Assembly (NCBI RefSeq): GCF_042219855.1
Contig: NZ_JBHJHP010000006.1
Coordinates: 124,001 to 188,000, forward strand
Direction: 5' to 3'
Length of the DNA stretch: 64,000 nt
Origin: JBHJHP01 sp042219855
GTDB lineage: Bacteria; Bacteroidota; Bacteroidia; Bacteroidales; UBA5342
Both the position numbers and the translations under genes were made by a program. Position 1 is the first letter of the stretch. Each line of letters starts with the position of its first letter. The notes below the pieces were generated by a model, which saw only the letters and a program-made list of their open reading frames with translations, was not told the DNA's origin and searched no databases. Below, in pieces: positions 1-8,804 of the stretch.

Positions 1-1709
1 AGTGTCGGAACAAATTCTCCTCCCATTCTTGAAAACAATACACCGGTTATGATAAGTGATACCAATGCCAGACCGAGCACGATTTTTTTATGGTTGCACG
101 ACCATTTGATGACAGGCAGGTAGGACTTGTATGCTATATTCATGATCCGGTCAGAGATATTGAATTTTTTTGTTTTACCCGGACGCAGGAACAGTGATGA
201 AGCTACCGGAAGCCAGGTGAGGCCCATAATCATGGCTCCGATGATGGCAAAGGAGAATGACAAGGCCATAGGGCGGAACATTTTTCCTTCCACGCCGCTC
301 AGGGACAGAATCGGGATAAAAACGATAAGAATGATGACCTGTCCGAAGATGGCCGATTTCATCATTTTGGAAGCACCTTCATGTGAAATTCTGTCCATAA
401 TAGTTTGACGCGTATCCTTGCCGCCTTCCAGTATTTCCTTCTTCTGCATCGTCATTTTTATGGCTATAAATTCCACAATAATAACTGCACCATCAATAAT
501 GATCCCAAAGTCCAGTGCCCCCAGACTCATGAGATTGGCATCAATGCCGAAAATAAACATCATGGAAATGGTGAACAGCAGTGCCAGTGGTATCATGGAG
601 GCGATGACAAGGGCTGAGCGGATATTGCCGAGTAAAAGAATGACGGTCAGCATGACAATTATGGCTCCTAAAACCAGGTTTTCTACTACTGTGAATGATG
701 TTTTGGCAATCAGTTCACTCCGTTCCAGAATCGGATTGATAAAAACACCTTCCGGAAGATTGGTCTGAATCTCTTCTACCCGGGCGTTTACTTCATTGAT
801 CACCTCTTTGGAGTTGGCATTTTTAAGCATCATAATCTGCCCGAGAACCGTCTCACCTTTGCCGTTTGCCGTGATAGCCCCAAAGCGGTTTGCATAGCCG
901 AAATGAACTTTGCCAAGATCCCTGATCAATACCGGTGTTCCGGCATTGTTTCTGACCACAATGTTTTCGATGTCTTCAAGAGATGTCACCTGTCCATCGC
1001 CCCTGATGAAATAGCTTTGGTTGGTTTTCTCAATATAGGATCCTCCTGAAATGCTGTTGTTTTTTTCCAGCGCATCAAAAACATCCATCAGGCTGATATT
1101 GAGATTGAGCAGACGCGACGGATCAATCGCAACTTCATACTGTTTTAAATAACCTCCCCAACTGTTAATCTCCACCACTCCGTTAATGCCCGATAATCTT
1201 CGTTTAATAATCCAGTCCTGTATGGTTCTTAAATCCATAGGTGAATACCGGTTCTCATAACCGGGTTTTACATCAACGATGTACTGGTAGATTTCCCCAA
1301 GTCCGGTAGTTATAGGACCCATTTCCGGCGCACCGTAAGCCTCCGGAATATTTGCCGATGCACTCTTTATCTTTTCAGCAATTAACTGACGGGGAAGATA
1401 GGTTCCCAAACGTTCCTTAAACACAACGGTTACAACGGAAATACCAAATTTTGATACCGACCGGATCTCCTCCACGCCAGGTAAATTTGCCATTTCCATT
1501 TCTACAGGCGCCGTAATAAACTGTTCTATCTCCTGTGTTGAAAGATTTCCGGAAGTTGTAATCACCTGTACCTGATTGTTGGTGATATCAGGAACAGCTC
1601 CTACAGGTATTCTTGAAATAGAGTAAATGCCAAATCCTGCAACTGTTAGAGTAAAGAGGATAATTATCAGTTTATTTCTGACACTAAAATTTACAATTTT
1701 TTCCAGCAT
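1..1709 (-). CDS. czcA: CzcA-type heavy-metal efflux RND transporter, N-terminal part (runs off the window)
   Basis: Inner-membrane pump of a tripartite RND system that drives metal cations out of the cell with the proton gradient. The first 569 residues are present; family members are about 1,030 residues or longer, so the C-terminal half lies beyond base 1. The protein starts MLEKIVNFSVRNKL, typical of the family, with one membrane helix and then a long periplasmic loop. In the fourth helix it reads DFGIIIDGAVIIVE, placing Asp400, Asp406 and Glu413 with the same spacing as the proton-relay residues of CzcA (D402, D408, E415). That favours divalent-cation export over the Cu/Ag (CusA) class, which lacks the first Asp; the exact metal is inferred only. 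The partner CzcB and CzcC genes are not in view. Confidence 0.92.
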   Translation of the reverse strand, partial: MLEKIVNFSVRNKLIIILFTLTVAGFGIYSISRIPVGAVPDITNNQVQVITTSGNLSTQEIEQFITAPVEMEMANLPGVEEIRSVSKFGISVVTVVFKERLGTYLPRQLIAEKIKSASANIPEAYGAPEMGPITTGLGEIYQYIVDVKPGYENRYSPMDLRTIQDWIIKRRLSGINGVVEINSWGGYLKQYEVAIDPSRLLNLNISLMDVFDALEKNNSISGGSYIEKTNQSYFIRGDGQVTSLEDIENIVVRNNAGTPVLIRDLGKVHFGYANRFGAITANGKGETVLGQIMMLKNANSKEVINEVNARVEEIQTNLPEGVFINPILERSELIAKTSFTVVENLVLGAIIVMLTVILLLGNIRSALVIASMIPLALLFTISMMFIFGIDANLMSLGALDFGIIIDGAVIIVEFIAIKMTMQKKEILEGGKDTRQTIMDRISHEGASKMMKSAIFGQVIILIVFIPILSLSGVEGKMFRPMALSFSFAIIGAMIMGLTWLPVASSLFLRPGKTKKFNISDRIMNIAYKSYLPVIKWSCNHKKIVLGLALVSLIITGVLFSRMGGEFVPT

Positions 1710-1888
1710 GATGTAATTATTCTGAATTGAGAGTTTTAATAACACGTTTCAATAAGACACTATGTCCTTATTAAAGATCTAATTCTGGGTGGAAATGAAT
1801 GTTGAATGACACAATATTAATTGTTGTCAATCTATTGTCGGTTAATTTTATTCAGTGTAAATATAACTCATTTGCTTCATTTTTTAAT

Positions 1889-2314
1889 TCAACATTTACT
1901 AAATTTTCCGCGGATTTGAAGAACGATATCATCAATTTCAAATCCCCGTATCTTTTTACGGTTAAAATAGTCGTGTAAATAGTCATCCAGTTCAGTATCA
2001 AAGTAATCTTCAATCACATCGCACTGGGAACAATACAGGTGATGATGATTTTCTGTCAGGCCATCATACCGCATGATATCCCGGTCTGTCTTAACTTTTT
2101 TAATCAGCTCATTTTCCACAAGCGTTTCCAGCACATTATATACTGTTCCTGTGGCAATGTTGGGGTTCCGTTTCCGAACGAATTCCGTAATTTTTTCTGC
2201 AGTGGGATGGTTCTTTAAAGTGTATACAGCCTCCAGGATATTCATCCGTTGTGGCGTAACTTTAAGCCCGGCTCCTACAAGTCTGGATTTAATTTCTTCG
2301 GCACTCACCATCAT
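1889..2314 (-). CDS. Fur/PerR-family metal-dependent repressor lacking the C-terminal zinc-site Cys pair
   Basis: Winged-helix dimeric repressor sensing iron, peroxide or zinc. The DNA-binding part contains TPQRMNILEAV and GTVYNVLETL; the metal part contains RYDG, NHHHLYCSQC and IEDY, matching the Asp/His/His/Asp regulatory metal ligands of PerR-like proteins. One CxxC (CSQC) is present, but the usual second CxxC near the C-terminus is reduced to RGKFSKC-stop, so one structural zinc ligand is missing. I use the ATG at 2314 (ATG ATG, protein MMVSAEEIKSRL) instead of an in-frame ATG at 2356, because the first 14 residues from 2356 are unlike the family and that ATG sits inside a 16-bp inverted repeat that looks like an operator. 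The czcA gene downstream on the same strand could be a target, which is only a guess. Confidence 0.88.
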   Translation of the reverse strand: MMVSAEEIKSRLVGAGLKVTPQRMNILEAVYTLKNHPTAEKITEFVRKRNPNIATGTVYNVLETLVENELIKKVKTDRDIMRYDGLTENHHHLYCSQCDVIEDYFDTELDDYLHDYFNRKKIRGFEIDDIVLQIRGKFSKC

Positions 2315-2345
2315 TTGAATTATATCTAAGTAAGAATGATTCCTG

Positions 2346-2361
2346 TTTAGAAACATCTAAA
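2346..2361. promoter_or_regulatory. Inverted repeat upstream of the Fur-family gene, possible autoregulatory operator
   Basis: TTTAGA-AACA-TCTAAA: perfect 6-bp arms around 4 bp, about 32 bp upstream of the chosen start. Fur-family genes are often autoregulated. The sequence does not closely match the textbook Fur or PerR boxes, so the assignment is tentative. Confidence 0.35.
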
Positions 2362-2460
2362 TTTACGAATTGTTTTAGGGAATAGAAAACAAATCTGAAT
2401 AAACAACTCCTAAAACGGATTTCGGCGCTATAAAACTTATTTCAGGTCATCACCTGATTT

Positions 2461-4179
2461 TCACTCAGATGTTTTCTGGATCAGTCTGTCTACGATCTGA
2501 TCATTATTATACACGTCTGCTTTTAGCGTTGAACCGGAATCGCTGACATAAAAAATAACTGATAAAGGTGAATCTTCTACAAGGAACACATTCCCTTTTT
2601 GGTGAATAAGATAAAACCGGCGATCTGAAGGATCTGTCACTTGTAGTTTTTTATTGTGCAGTTCAATTTTCAGGAATTCATGACTGTTGGTTTCATAATT
2701 GCCTGTCAGCCTGTGTAAATCGATTACCGGAGTATTTTTCCATTTTGTATTTAACGAAGGCAGTATGTAGTGGCTAAGTATTTCATCCTGGCGTTGAGGT
2801 CTTAGCATAAAGTTGCCTCCTGTCATTACAAATACTGCATTGACATCAGGTATCAGCATGATGATCTGTTCTCCATGACCAAGGGCAAATATAGTCCGGA
2901 ATATTCTTCCATTAACAGTATAGTTTCTCATCCACCAGGTATAACCGTAATCCAGTGAGCCTGCATTGGCATGTTGTGCAGTTGAAACTCTGACCCATTC
3001 CGGTGAAATAATCTGCTGATCGTTCCATTTGCCGTTATTAAGGTATAACATACCGAACTTCATCATCGCCCTTGGTGAAAGTTTCAGGGCATCAAGAAAG
3101 TTATAATTCCCGTTTTCAATTGTCTTCCACTCATATTCATCGGTTCCCAGCGGACCAAATAAATATGTTTCAGCAAAACTATCAAGCGACATACCGGAAG
3201 TTTTTTCTATGATTCCCTGGTGTAAAAAGTTAAAACGGTTATTGTACAAAAACGTTTTCCCTGGTTCGCTGATCAGCTTTTTATTCAGAACATAGTTGAT
3301 GTAATCCTGTGAAAGGTAGATTTCAGAATCATCACTTGGTCCATCTTCATTATAGGGCTTCCACTCCAAACCGGATGTCATGCTTAAGAGATGTTTGATT
3401 CTTACAGGATAGTTTTCCCTGATCCATTTGGTACTGTCCCTGTCAGAAAAGTATGTTGCGACAAAGTCGTCCGCACTTTGAATAAAACCTTTATCTATGG
3501 CAATGCCAACCAAGGCCGATTGAATGGTCTTAATCACCGATTCCACCTTATGCACATCACCCCGATTATAGTTGTGAAAATACTCCTCAAAAACCAGTTT
3601 GTTATCTTTTACAAGCAGAAGACTGTGAACAGTTGCCATTTTACCTCTTAGGATATCCTTTACAAGCTGAACCAGATAGCTGGAATCAATACCTGCCCCG
3701 GCCAGGTCACCCGTTACAATGCCATCCTCTGCCTGAACCGGTTGATGAATGGCGTAAGAAAAGTCGCGGTCTCCGTTTGCTTTTAAGCGTGGTATCTTAT
3801 AATAGGTAAGTGCTTCTGGCGTAGTACGTTTTATGATAAACGGAGATGAATAGGCCGTTCCGGCAAACCGTATGCCTTTAATGATATTTTTATCGGGATT
3901 CAGTTTCCCGTCATATTTGTAGATTCCGCTTACAGTTTCATAATGCAGACTGTCATTTTGAAACCAGACATGTTCTCCCGGAACATGTAATAAGCCATCT
4001 TCCGGTTCATCGATGGTTAGTTTTAATTTTCCATTTTCAGCATTAAAATACAATATTTGATTAGGAAAATTAACAGAATCTGTAAATGTAGCTTCCCAAT
4101 ATCCTGTTATGGGCTTGTATTTGTTTTGGCAGGCAGAAAGGAACAGCAGCAATAGCAATATGACGATGTGAGGTTTCAT
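2461..4179 (-). CDS. Serine hydrolase lipoprotein (class C beta-lactamase / DD-peptidase fold)
   Basis: Predicted periplasmic or surface lipoprotein of 572 residues. The N-terminus has a lipobox (LLLFLSAC, Cys17). After about 190 residues of unassigned N-terminal domain comes the beta-lactamase-type fold with its three motifs: SxxK as SVIK (Ser214, Lys217), YxN as YNN (Tyr312) and HGE after LG (His435), replacing KTG. About 90 C-terminal residues form a small extra domain. Members of this family are esterases, D-aminopeptidases or peptidoglycan enzymes; true beta-lactamase activity should not be assumed. A possible -7 box (TATATTTA on the minus strand) lies at 4201-4208, close to the ATG. It appears to be monocistronic. 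Confidence 0.88.
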   Translation of the reverse strand: MKPHIVILLLLLFLSACQNKYKPITGYWEATFTDSVNFPNQILYFNAENGKLKLTIDEPEDGLLHVPGEHVWFQNDSLHYETVSGIYKYDGKLNPDKNIIKGIRFAGTAYSSPFIIKRTTPEALTYYKIPRLKANGDRDFSYAIHQPVQAEDGIVTGDLAGAGIDSSYLVQLVKDILRGKMATVHSLLLVKDNKLVFEEYFHNYNRGDVHKVESVIKTIQSALVGIAIDKGFIQSADDFVATYFSDRDSTKWIRENYPVRIKHLLSMTSGLEWKPYNEDGPSDDSEIYLSQDYINYVLNKKLISEPGKTFLYNNRFNFLHQGIIEKTSGMSLDSFAETYLFGPLGTDEYEWKTIENGNYNFLDALKLSPRAMMKFGMLYLNNGKWNDQQIISPEWVRVSTAQHANAGSLDYGYTWWMRNYTVNGRIFRTIFALGHGEQIIMLIPDVNAVFVMTGGNFMLRPQRQDEILSHYILPSLNTKWKNTPVIDLHRLTGNYETNSHEFLKIELHNKKLQVTDPSDRRFYLIHQKGNVFLVEDSPLSVIFYVSDSGSTLKADVYNNDQIVDRLIQKTSE

Positions 4180-4392
4180 AATTTAATACTTGAGAGTCAT
4201 TAAATATAGCTAATTAATTCATTTAATAAAAGATAGTTAGATTAAATGTTTAAACGTTCCTTTAAAATACGAACAGAATAGTAACTGTTAATGCATCAAA
4301 AGTATCTGCAGTTTGAATCCTGAATCAGGAGAGGATGTTAAACCCCCTGGTGTAATTGCATTTAATGCTGAAAGTTTGTTGTTCTGTTTTCT

Positions 4393-5316
4393 GTGTCGAA
4401 CATATCACATAAAAACCTATATTTACTCTGTTTTATCAATCCCGGGACTGCAAAATTGAAGAAGATCGATTACGTTTTTCTAAGTTATCTGGCCGTAAGC
4501 ACTTTGTTTATAGTCTTTGCAAAGGATCAATCCTTGCAGGTTTGTCCATTGGTTTTAGTTCGTTTGCTTTTGCTTCCCCTGGTTTTTCTGCTGATTTACA
4601 TTGGCAATAAGAGCATTCATCCTGTTGTCCGGTTGATAAGGGATGCTTATCCCTTAATGGTGAGCGGTTATTTTTACTCCGAAACAGTGCATTATAACAC
4701 GCTGATATTTAACAATATTGATCCATTGCTTATTCATCTGGATGAGAAGCTTTTTGGTCTGCAGCCCAGTCTGGTTTTTTCAGAGGTCTTATCAGGAAAA
4801 CTGTTCAGTGAACTGATGTACTTCGGGTATTTCAGCTTTTATCTGCTCATCGCCGGTTTCATAGTCTATTTATTTTTTAGAAAGAGGAATGAATCTGAAC
4901 GTCCCGTTTTTGAGCTTACGTTTGGCATGTATGCTTTCTACTTCCTGTTTTGCATCATACCAGCCCAGGGGCCGCAGTTTTACTTTTCGTATCCTCAGAA
5001 TGCAGTACCTGAAGGCTTATTATTTGCTTCACTGGTGCATTTTATTCAGCGCATAGCCGAGCAACCTACAGGCGCTTTTCCAAGTTCACATGTGGGTATC
5101 TCATTTATTATACTCATCCTTTCAAAAAGGTATATCCCTCGGTTTTTTCATCTTATTTGGCCTGTTGTTCTCATTCTTATCCTGTCAACCGTTTATATAA
5201 AAGCCCATTATGCGGTTGATGTGTTTGGAGGTCTGATTATGGCACCTTTACTCTTAATTGTATCCGGATGGCTCTACAAAAAGCCGGATAGGCGGAATTT
5301 GGAAGTATCAACTTAA
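4393..5316 (+). CDS. PAP2_3-family (inositolphosphorylceramide-synthase-like) membrane phosphatase
   Basis: Polytopic membrane protein of about 307 residues with roughly six helices. The phosphatase signature appears as PSSHVG, then STVYIKAHYAVDVFGG near the C-terminus, giving the catalytic His pair and Asp. The usual Arg of motif three (SRxxxxxH) is replaced (STVY), a pattern I associate with the PAP2_3/AUR1-like subfamily, which transfers or removes lipid head groups. The start is uncertain: GTG at 4393 is used, with a TTG at 4456 as an alternative. The next gene begins 11 bp after its stop on the same strand, so the two are probably co-transcribed. A role in membrane lipid head-group chemistry is inferred. 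Confidence 0.82.
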   Translation: MSNISHKNLYLLCFINPGTAKLKKIDYVFLSYLAVSTLFIVFAKDQSLQVCPLVLVRLLLLPLVFLLIYIGNKSIHPVVRLIRDAYPLMVSGYFYSETVHYNTLIFNNIDPLLIHLDEKLFGLQPSLVFSEVLSGKLFSELMYFGYFSFYLLIAGFIVYLFFRKRNESERPVFELTFGMYAFYFLFCIIPAQGPQFYFSYPQNAVPEGLLFASLVHFIQRIAEQPTGAFPSSHVGISFIILILSKRYIPRFFHLIWPVVLILILSTVYIKAHYAVDVFGGLIMAPLLLIVSGWLYKKPDRRNLEVST

Positions 5317-5327
5317 TTTAAACGTGC

Positions 5328-6449
5328 ATGGTTACTATCAGGAAAGTTCAAAGCAAAAGCGATTTAAAGACTTTTATTCATTTACCGTATAAGCTTCACA
5401 GGCATCATAGGGAATGGCTCCCACCATTGATTTCTGATGAATGGAAGGTATTTGACAGAAAGAAGAATCATGCCTTCGATCATTGCAAAACCATCATGTT
5501 TCTGGCAGAAAAAGACGGTAGGGTCGAGGGTCGTATTATGGGAATTATTAACCAGGTGTACAATACCGGTCATAATGAGAATAATGCACGTTTCAGTTTT
5601 ATTGAATGTACAGAGGATGATGAAGTGTTTGCTGCTTTAATTCAGGCTGTAGAGGACTGGGCCAGAGAAAACGGGACCACAAAGTTAGTGGGACCACTCG
5701 GATTTTCGGATAAAGATCCTCAGGGTTTTCTGATTGAGGGTTTCGATGACCCGATTTCTGTAATGGTGACCAATCACAGCTATGCATACATGGTTGATTT
5801 TACAGAGCAGAACGGTTATACCAAGAAACTGGACCTGTTTCAGTATAGAAGTGTTATACCCGAGATTATTCCGGATGTATACTACCGTATTGCCGACAGG
5901 GTTAAAAACAGGGGGTTCAGGGTGATGAAATTCAACAGCTCCAAAGCCATCAGACCTTATGTACAGCCGGTTTTCGATCTTATCAATGAAACATATACCG
6001 ATATATACGGTTTTGCTCCACTGGATGAACAGGAGGCCCGTGAGTTTTCAGAACGTTTCCTTCCCTTGTTAAATCATGAGTACATCAAGATTATTGTTGA
6101 TCCGGATGATAAGGTTGTCGCTTTTGTGGTGGCCATGCCGGATATCAGTAAGGGGTTTAAAAAAGCACGGGGAAGGTTATTCCCGATAGGATTTGCCTAT
6201 ATTTTGAGGTCATTTAAAACAACAACGCAGCTGAACCTGCTCCTGGGCTGCGTAAAAACCAGTCTGCAGAATTCAGGTATTGATGCACTTATGACAGTTG
6301 CCCTGTTTGAATCAGCCAATAAAGGCCGGCTCAAAACGCTGGACAGCCACCTGATAATGGAAGAAAATATTCGCATGCGAGCGCTCATGGAACGGCAGGA
6401 TTATACCATCTATAAAAAATACAGAATTTTTGAGAAAGCCCTGAATTAG
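5328..6449 (+). CDS. YghO-like GNAT-fold protein
   Basis: A 373-residue cytoplasmic protein resembling the YghO family (N-terminal LPYKLHRHHREWLPPL, then an acetyltransferase-like fold). Members look like double GNAT proteins but have no firmly established substrate. The N-terminal half carries GRIMGIINQ and GFSDKDPQGFLIEGF; the C-terminal half carries TVALFESANKGR followed by the terminal strand RQDYTIYKKYRIFEK. It lies 11 bp behind the PAP2_3 phosphatase and probably shares its transcript, suggesting a shared role in lipid or envelope metabolism. It ends one base before the convergent secreted protein. No signal peptide or membrane helix is visible. Confidence 0.7.
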   Translation: MVTIRKVQSKSDLKTFIHLPYKLHRHHREWLPPLISDEWKVFDRKKNHAFDHCKTIMFLAEKDGRVEGRIMGIINQVYNTGHNENNARFSFIECTEDDEVFAALIQAVEDWARENGTTKLVGPLGFSDKDPQGFLIEGFDDPISVMVTNHSYAYMVDFTEQNGYTKKLDLFQYRSVIPEIIPDVYYRIADRVKNRGFRVMKFNSSKAIRPYVQPVFDLINETYTDIYGFAPLDEQEAREFSERFLPLLNHEYIKIIVDPDDKVVAFVVAMPDISKGFKKARGRLFPIGFAYILRSFKTTTQLNLLLGCVKTSLQNSGIDALMTVALFESANKGRLKTLDSHLIMEENIRMRALMERQDYTIYKKYRIFEKALN

Positions 6450-6450
6450 T

Positions 6451-8028
6451 TCAATAGGATATTTTATAAACGCCCACGTTTAATCCGCTCTCTTTAGATG
6501 AGTAAGCCTTTTCAGAAAATAAGCCAAACTGCACATTCTTTTCAATTGAAAGTTCTGAACGCGGGAAGATGAGTTTTTTATCTTCCAGATTATTTTTAAC
6601 GAGGGTTTTTGTCCAGCTGCCATCCTTCTGAATTTCAACCATGAAAAAGCCTGACTTTAAGAGATCGTCCATTTTAACAACCTCAGCCTCAGGTATCTTT
6701 TCAGCTTTGGTGTTTTTTATGAAATCGTTGAAAAACAGAAGGATACGGTCTCCTTTCTCCTTAACCATCATTGAGCTGTAGACGCCGTTATCGTTAAACG
6801 ACCATTGCTTCTTGGGAATAACAATGTAATTTTTAACAGTACAGCTCTTATCTGTTTTAATAATTATGGCTGATCCAAACTGAAAGAAATCATTGTGGAC
6901 ATAGGCGCCATATCTGGGATCATAGGTATTATATTTTTTGTAGATAACATTATCGAAAACCAGCCATCTTTCGTTACCACGATACAATACGTCAATGATT
7001 TTATACTGTTTGGGCAATCCTTTAGTATGATCAATCTTCGATTCCCTGGTATCCAGAAGATCTGCAATAATATCTAAGCTGAAGGGATTCTTCACATCGT
7101 CTGTTACCACGCCGGATTCTATGTCGATAATAATATTGAATAAACCATTGGCTTCATCTCCTCCGTATTTATTATCGATATCAGAATACATGCCCCAGCA
7201 TTCAATGTTATTCTGATCCGGAGTCAGCTGATAATCGAATGTTGAATACTCCTGAATATCAGAATATACATTAACTTTTTTGAAGGTATTGTCGGCCTGA
7301 CTGATGTAAAGGTCCAGTTTAACCTCGCTCATCGAACTTGGCCGCCACTCGTTGTTTTTACGTTCAGATATGGCAATTACAATCCGCCCTTTATCCGTTA
7401 CCGTCATCCTGCCGGTATTGGTCCACCGGGTTTCATAATCAGTATCCAGAGAGAAATATTTTATAAGCTGACCTTCCGTGCTGTAAAGAATAAATTCTGA
7501 GGTATAGCGTTCCTCATCAAGGGTGTTCACAGGTGACATTATGGCCAGATAATTCCCGTTTTCTGACGTCACTGCTTTTATGGTAAACTGCTCAAAATTA
7601 TCGATTATACTGAACGATCCTATTTGCTGCATCTTTCCGCTATTTTCTCCGGATTGCTTAATTTTTTGCAGGGCAATAAATTGTTTCATATTACCCGGAT
7701 CAACCGCCGATAAGATGAGATAGTTCTCATTTTTAAGGGTCACAAGATTAACAGGGGTGAACCTTGATGAGATCTGATCCCGGGTGGAATGATTGACAAC
7801 AGCGGTATTTGTTAATGTTAAGTCACTCGTATTGTATGATTCAATGCGGTATTCTTTCTTACCTGTTTTTTTCAGTAGCTGCAGGGTCCCTCTATGGTCG
7901 TCGGCTGCTGCAAGTAAATTCGTCATATTTATAAACTCCGGTTCACTGTATTTAAGCTGCACCTTTTCCTGTGCTGATAAAAAAGTAAGGAAACCGGTCA
8001 AAAGTAAAAGGCTTGTTGCGAATCTCAT
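6451..8028 (-). CDS. Secreted protein of unknown function
   Basis: A 525-residue protein with a clear signal peptide (MRFATSLLLLTGFLTFLSAQ, cleavage likely after the Ala-Gln region). I do not recognise a domain. The sequence alternates short hydrophobic strands with polar turns and is poor in Cys, which fits a beta-rich, possibly propeller-like, periplasmic or surface protein. There is no lipobox and no T9SS sorting domain at the C-terminus (it ends LNVGVYKISY), so a periplasmic location is more likely than surface anchoring. It is convergent with the YghO-like gene (one base apart) and divergent from the flavin-complex operon. Confidence 0.75.
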   Translation of the reverse strand: MRFATSLLLLTGFLTFLSAQEKVQLKYSEPEFINMTNLLAAADDHRGTLQLLKKTGKKEYRIESYNTSDLTLTNTAVVNHSTRDQISSRFTPVNLVTLKNENYLILSAVDPGNMKQFIALQKIKQSGENSGKMQQIGSFSIIDNFEQFTIKAVTSENGNYLAIMSPVNTLDEERYTSEFILYSTEGQLIKYFSLDTDYETRWTNTGRMTVTDKGRIVIAISERKNNEWRPSSMSEVKLDLYISQADNTFKKVNVYSDIQEYSTFDYQLTPDQNNIECWGMYSDIDNKYGGDEANGLFNIIIDIESGVVTDDVKNPFSLDIIADLLDTRESKIDHTKGLPKQYKIIDVLYRGNERWLVFDNVIYKKYNTYDPRYGAYVHNDFFQFGSAIIIKTDKSCTVKNYIVIPKKQWSFNDNGVYSSMMVKEKGDRILLFFNDFIKNTKAEKIPEAEVVKMDDLLKSGFFMVEIQKDGSWTKTLVKNNLEDKKLIFPRSELSIEKNVQFGLFSEKAYSSKESGLNVGVYKISY

Positions 8029-8190
8029 ATCATCGTTTTTTTTGAGCTATTAAAATTAGTAAAAACCTGTGTAATATTTTAAGAAAGGCATGTTGGTTTA
8101 AGAATCTTTACCTAAATCGTAAACGTGTACAAGCGGTAAAATGCTTATCGTAATTTAGTTTCATTTTGAATTGAGAAGAGTTCGAAGATA

Positions 8191-8224
8191 TTGTTTCAGA
8201 GCATGATAGGAATTGTTATTTTTG
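8191..8224 (+). promoter_or_regulatory. Bacteroidota-type promoter of the NuoEF/NfnB-like operon
   Basis: A -7 box TATTTTTG (consensus TAnnTTTG) lies at 8217-8224, with TTG at 8191-8193 as a possible -33 element, spacing slightly long. Transcription would start near 8231, giving a leader of about 40 nt. The leader begins with a short hairpin, TTGAGC-CATTTT-GCTCAA, at 8234-8251. Confidence 0.5.
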
Positions 8225-8272
8225 TTTGCCATGTTGAGCCATTTTGCTCAATAATTAATTAACTTGTAGTGT

Positions 8273-8800
8273 ATGAGAGTACAAAGATTAGTGCTTGAAA
8301 AAGAGGCGGTGGAAAGACAGAATAACATTGACCTGTCGCTGATTGATGACCTGATTAATACATACCGCGGAAAAGCAGGAAATCTGATTCCCCTGCTGCA
8401 AAAAACACAGGATGTTTACGGCTATATACCACGCGAGGCGATGTTGAAAATCTCGGATGAAACCGGGTTGGAACTGAGCGATATGTATGGTGTGGCAACG
8501 TTTTACACACAATTCAGACTGAATCCCGTTGGAAAGCATATCATTAAAGTGTGCCACGGAACGGCATGTCATGTGCAGAATGCAGGAACTATTACCGAAT
8601 CTCTGGCCGAGAGCCTGAAGGTGAAAGATGGAGAAACAACTCCGGATGGTTTATTTACACTGGAATCGGTAGCTTGTCTCGGATGTTGTTCACTCGCCCC
8701 GGTAATGATGGTCGGTGATGAAACCTATGGGAAACTGACCGGAAAACAAGCCGTTAGGATCATACATGAATTAAGACTGAAAGATAAATCCACAACGTAA
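8273..8800 (+). CDS. NuoE/HndA-like 2Fe-2S subunit of a flavin-based electron-transfer complex
   Basis: A 175-residue thioredoxin-fold subunit carrying one [2Fe-2S] cluster. The four ligands are in CHGTAC and CLGCC (C-x4-C and C-x3-C), the standard NuoE arrangement. The N-terminal helical part (LIDDLINTYRGKAGNLIPLL) matches the family. It passes electrons next to the FMN/NADH subunit encoded immediately downstream (4-bp gap). The set NuoE-like, NuoF-like, NfnB/Fdh-like fusion resembles NADP-reducing hydrogenase modules and, more closely, the three-subunit Stn-type electron-bifurcating transhydrogenase. No proton-pumping Nuo subunits are nearby, so this is a soluble complex and not respiratory complex I. 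Confidence 0.9.
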   Translation: MRVQRLVLEKEAVERQNNIDLSLIDDLINTYRGKAGNLIPLLQKTQDVYGYIPREAMLKISDETGLELSDMYGVATFYTQFRLNPVGKHIIKVCHGTACHVQNAGTITESLAESLKVKDGETTPDGLFTLESVACLGCCSLAPVMMVGDETYGKLTGKQAVRIIHELRLKDKSTT

Positions 8801-8804
8801 TAGC

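Noticed and set aside
127..768. Plus-strand reading frames of 70-116 codons
   Set aside because: They are antisense to the continuous CzcA frame, which carries the RND proton-relay motif.
2367..2379. 13-mer GAATTGTTTTAGG shared by the regions upstream of the Fur-family gene and ssb (24150-24162)
   Set aside because: Chance 13-mer matches are expected within 64 kb of AT-rich DNA, and the two sites have different distances to their genes.
2461..4179. Beta-lactam resistance gene
   Set aside because: The SxxK, YxN and HxG motifs define a broad serine-hydrolase family; nothing points specifically to beta-lactam hydrolysis, and blaI-blaR1 is 53 kb away and not linked.
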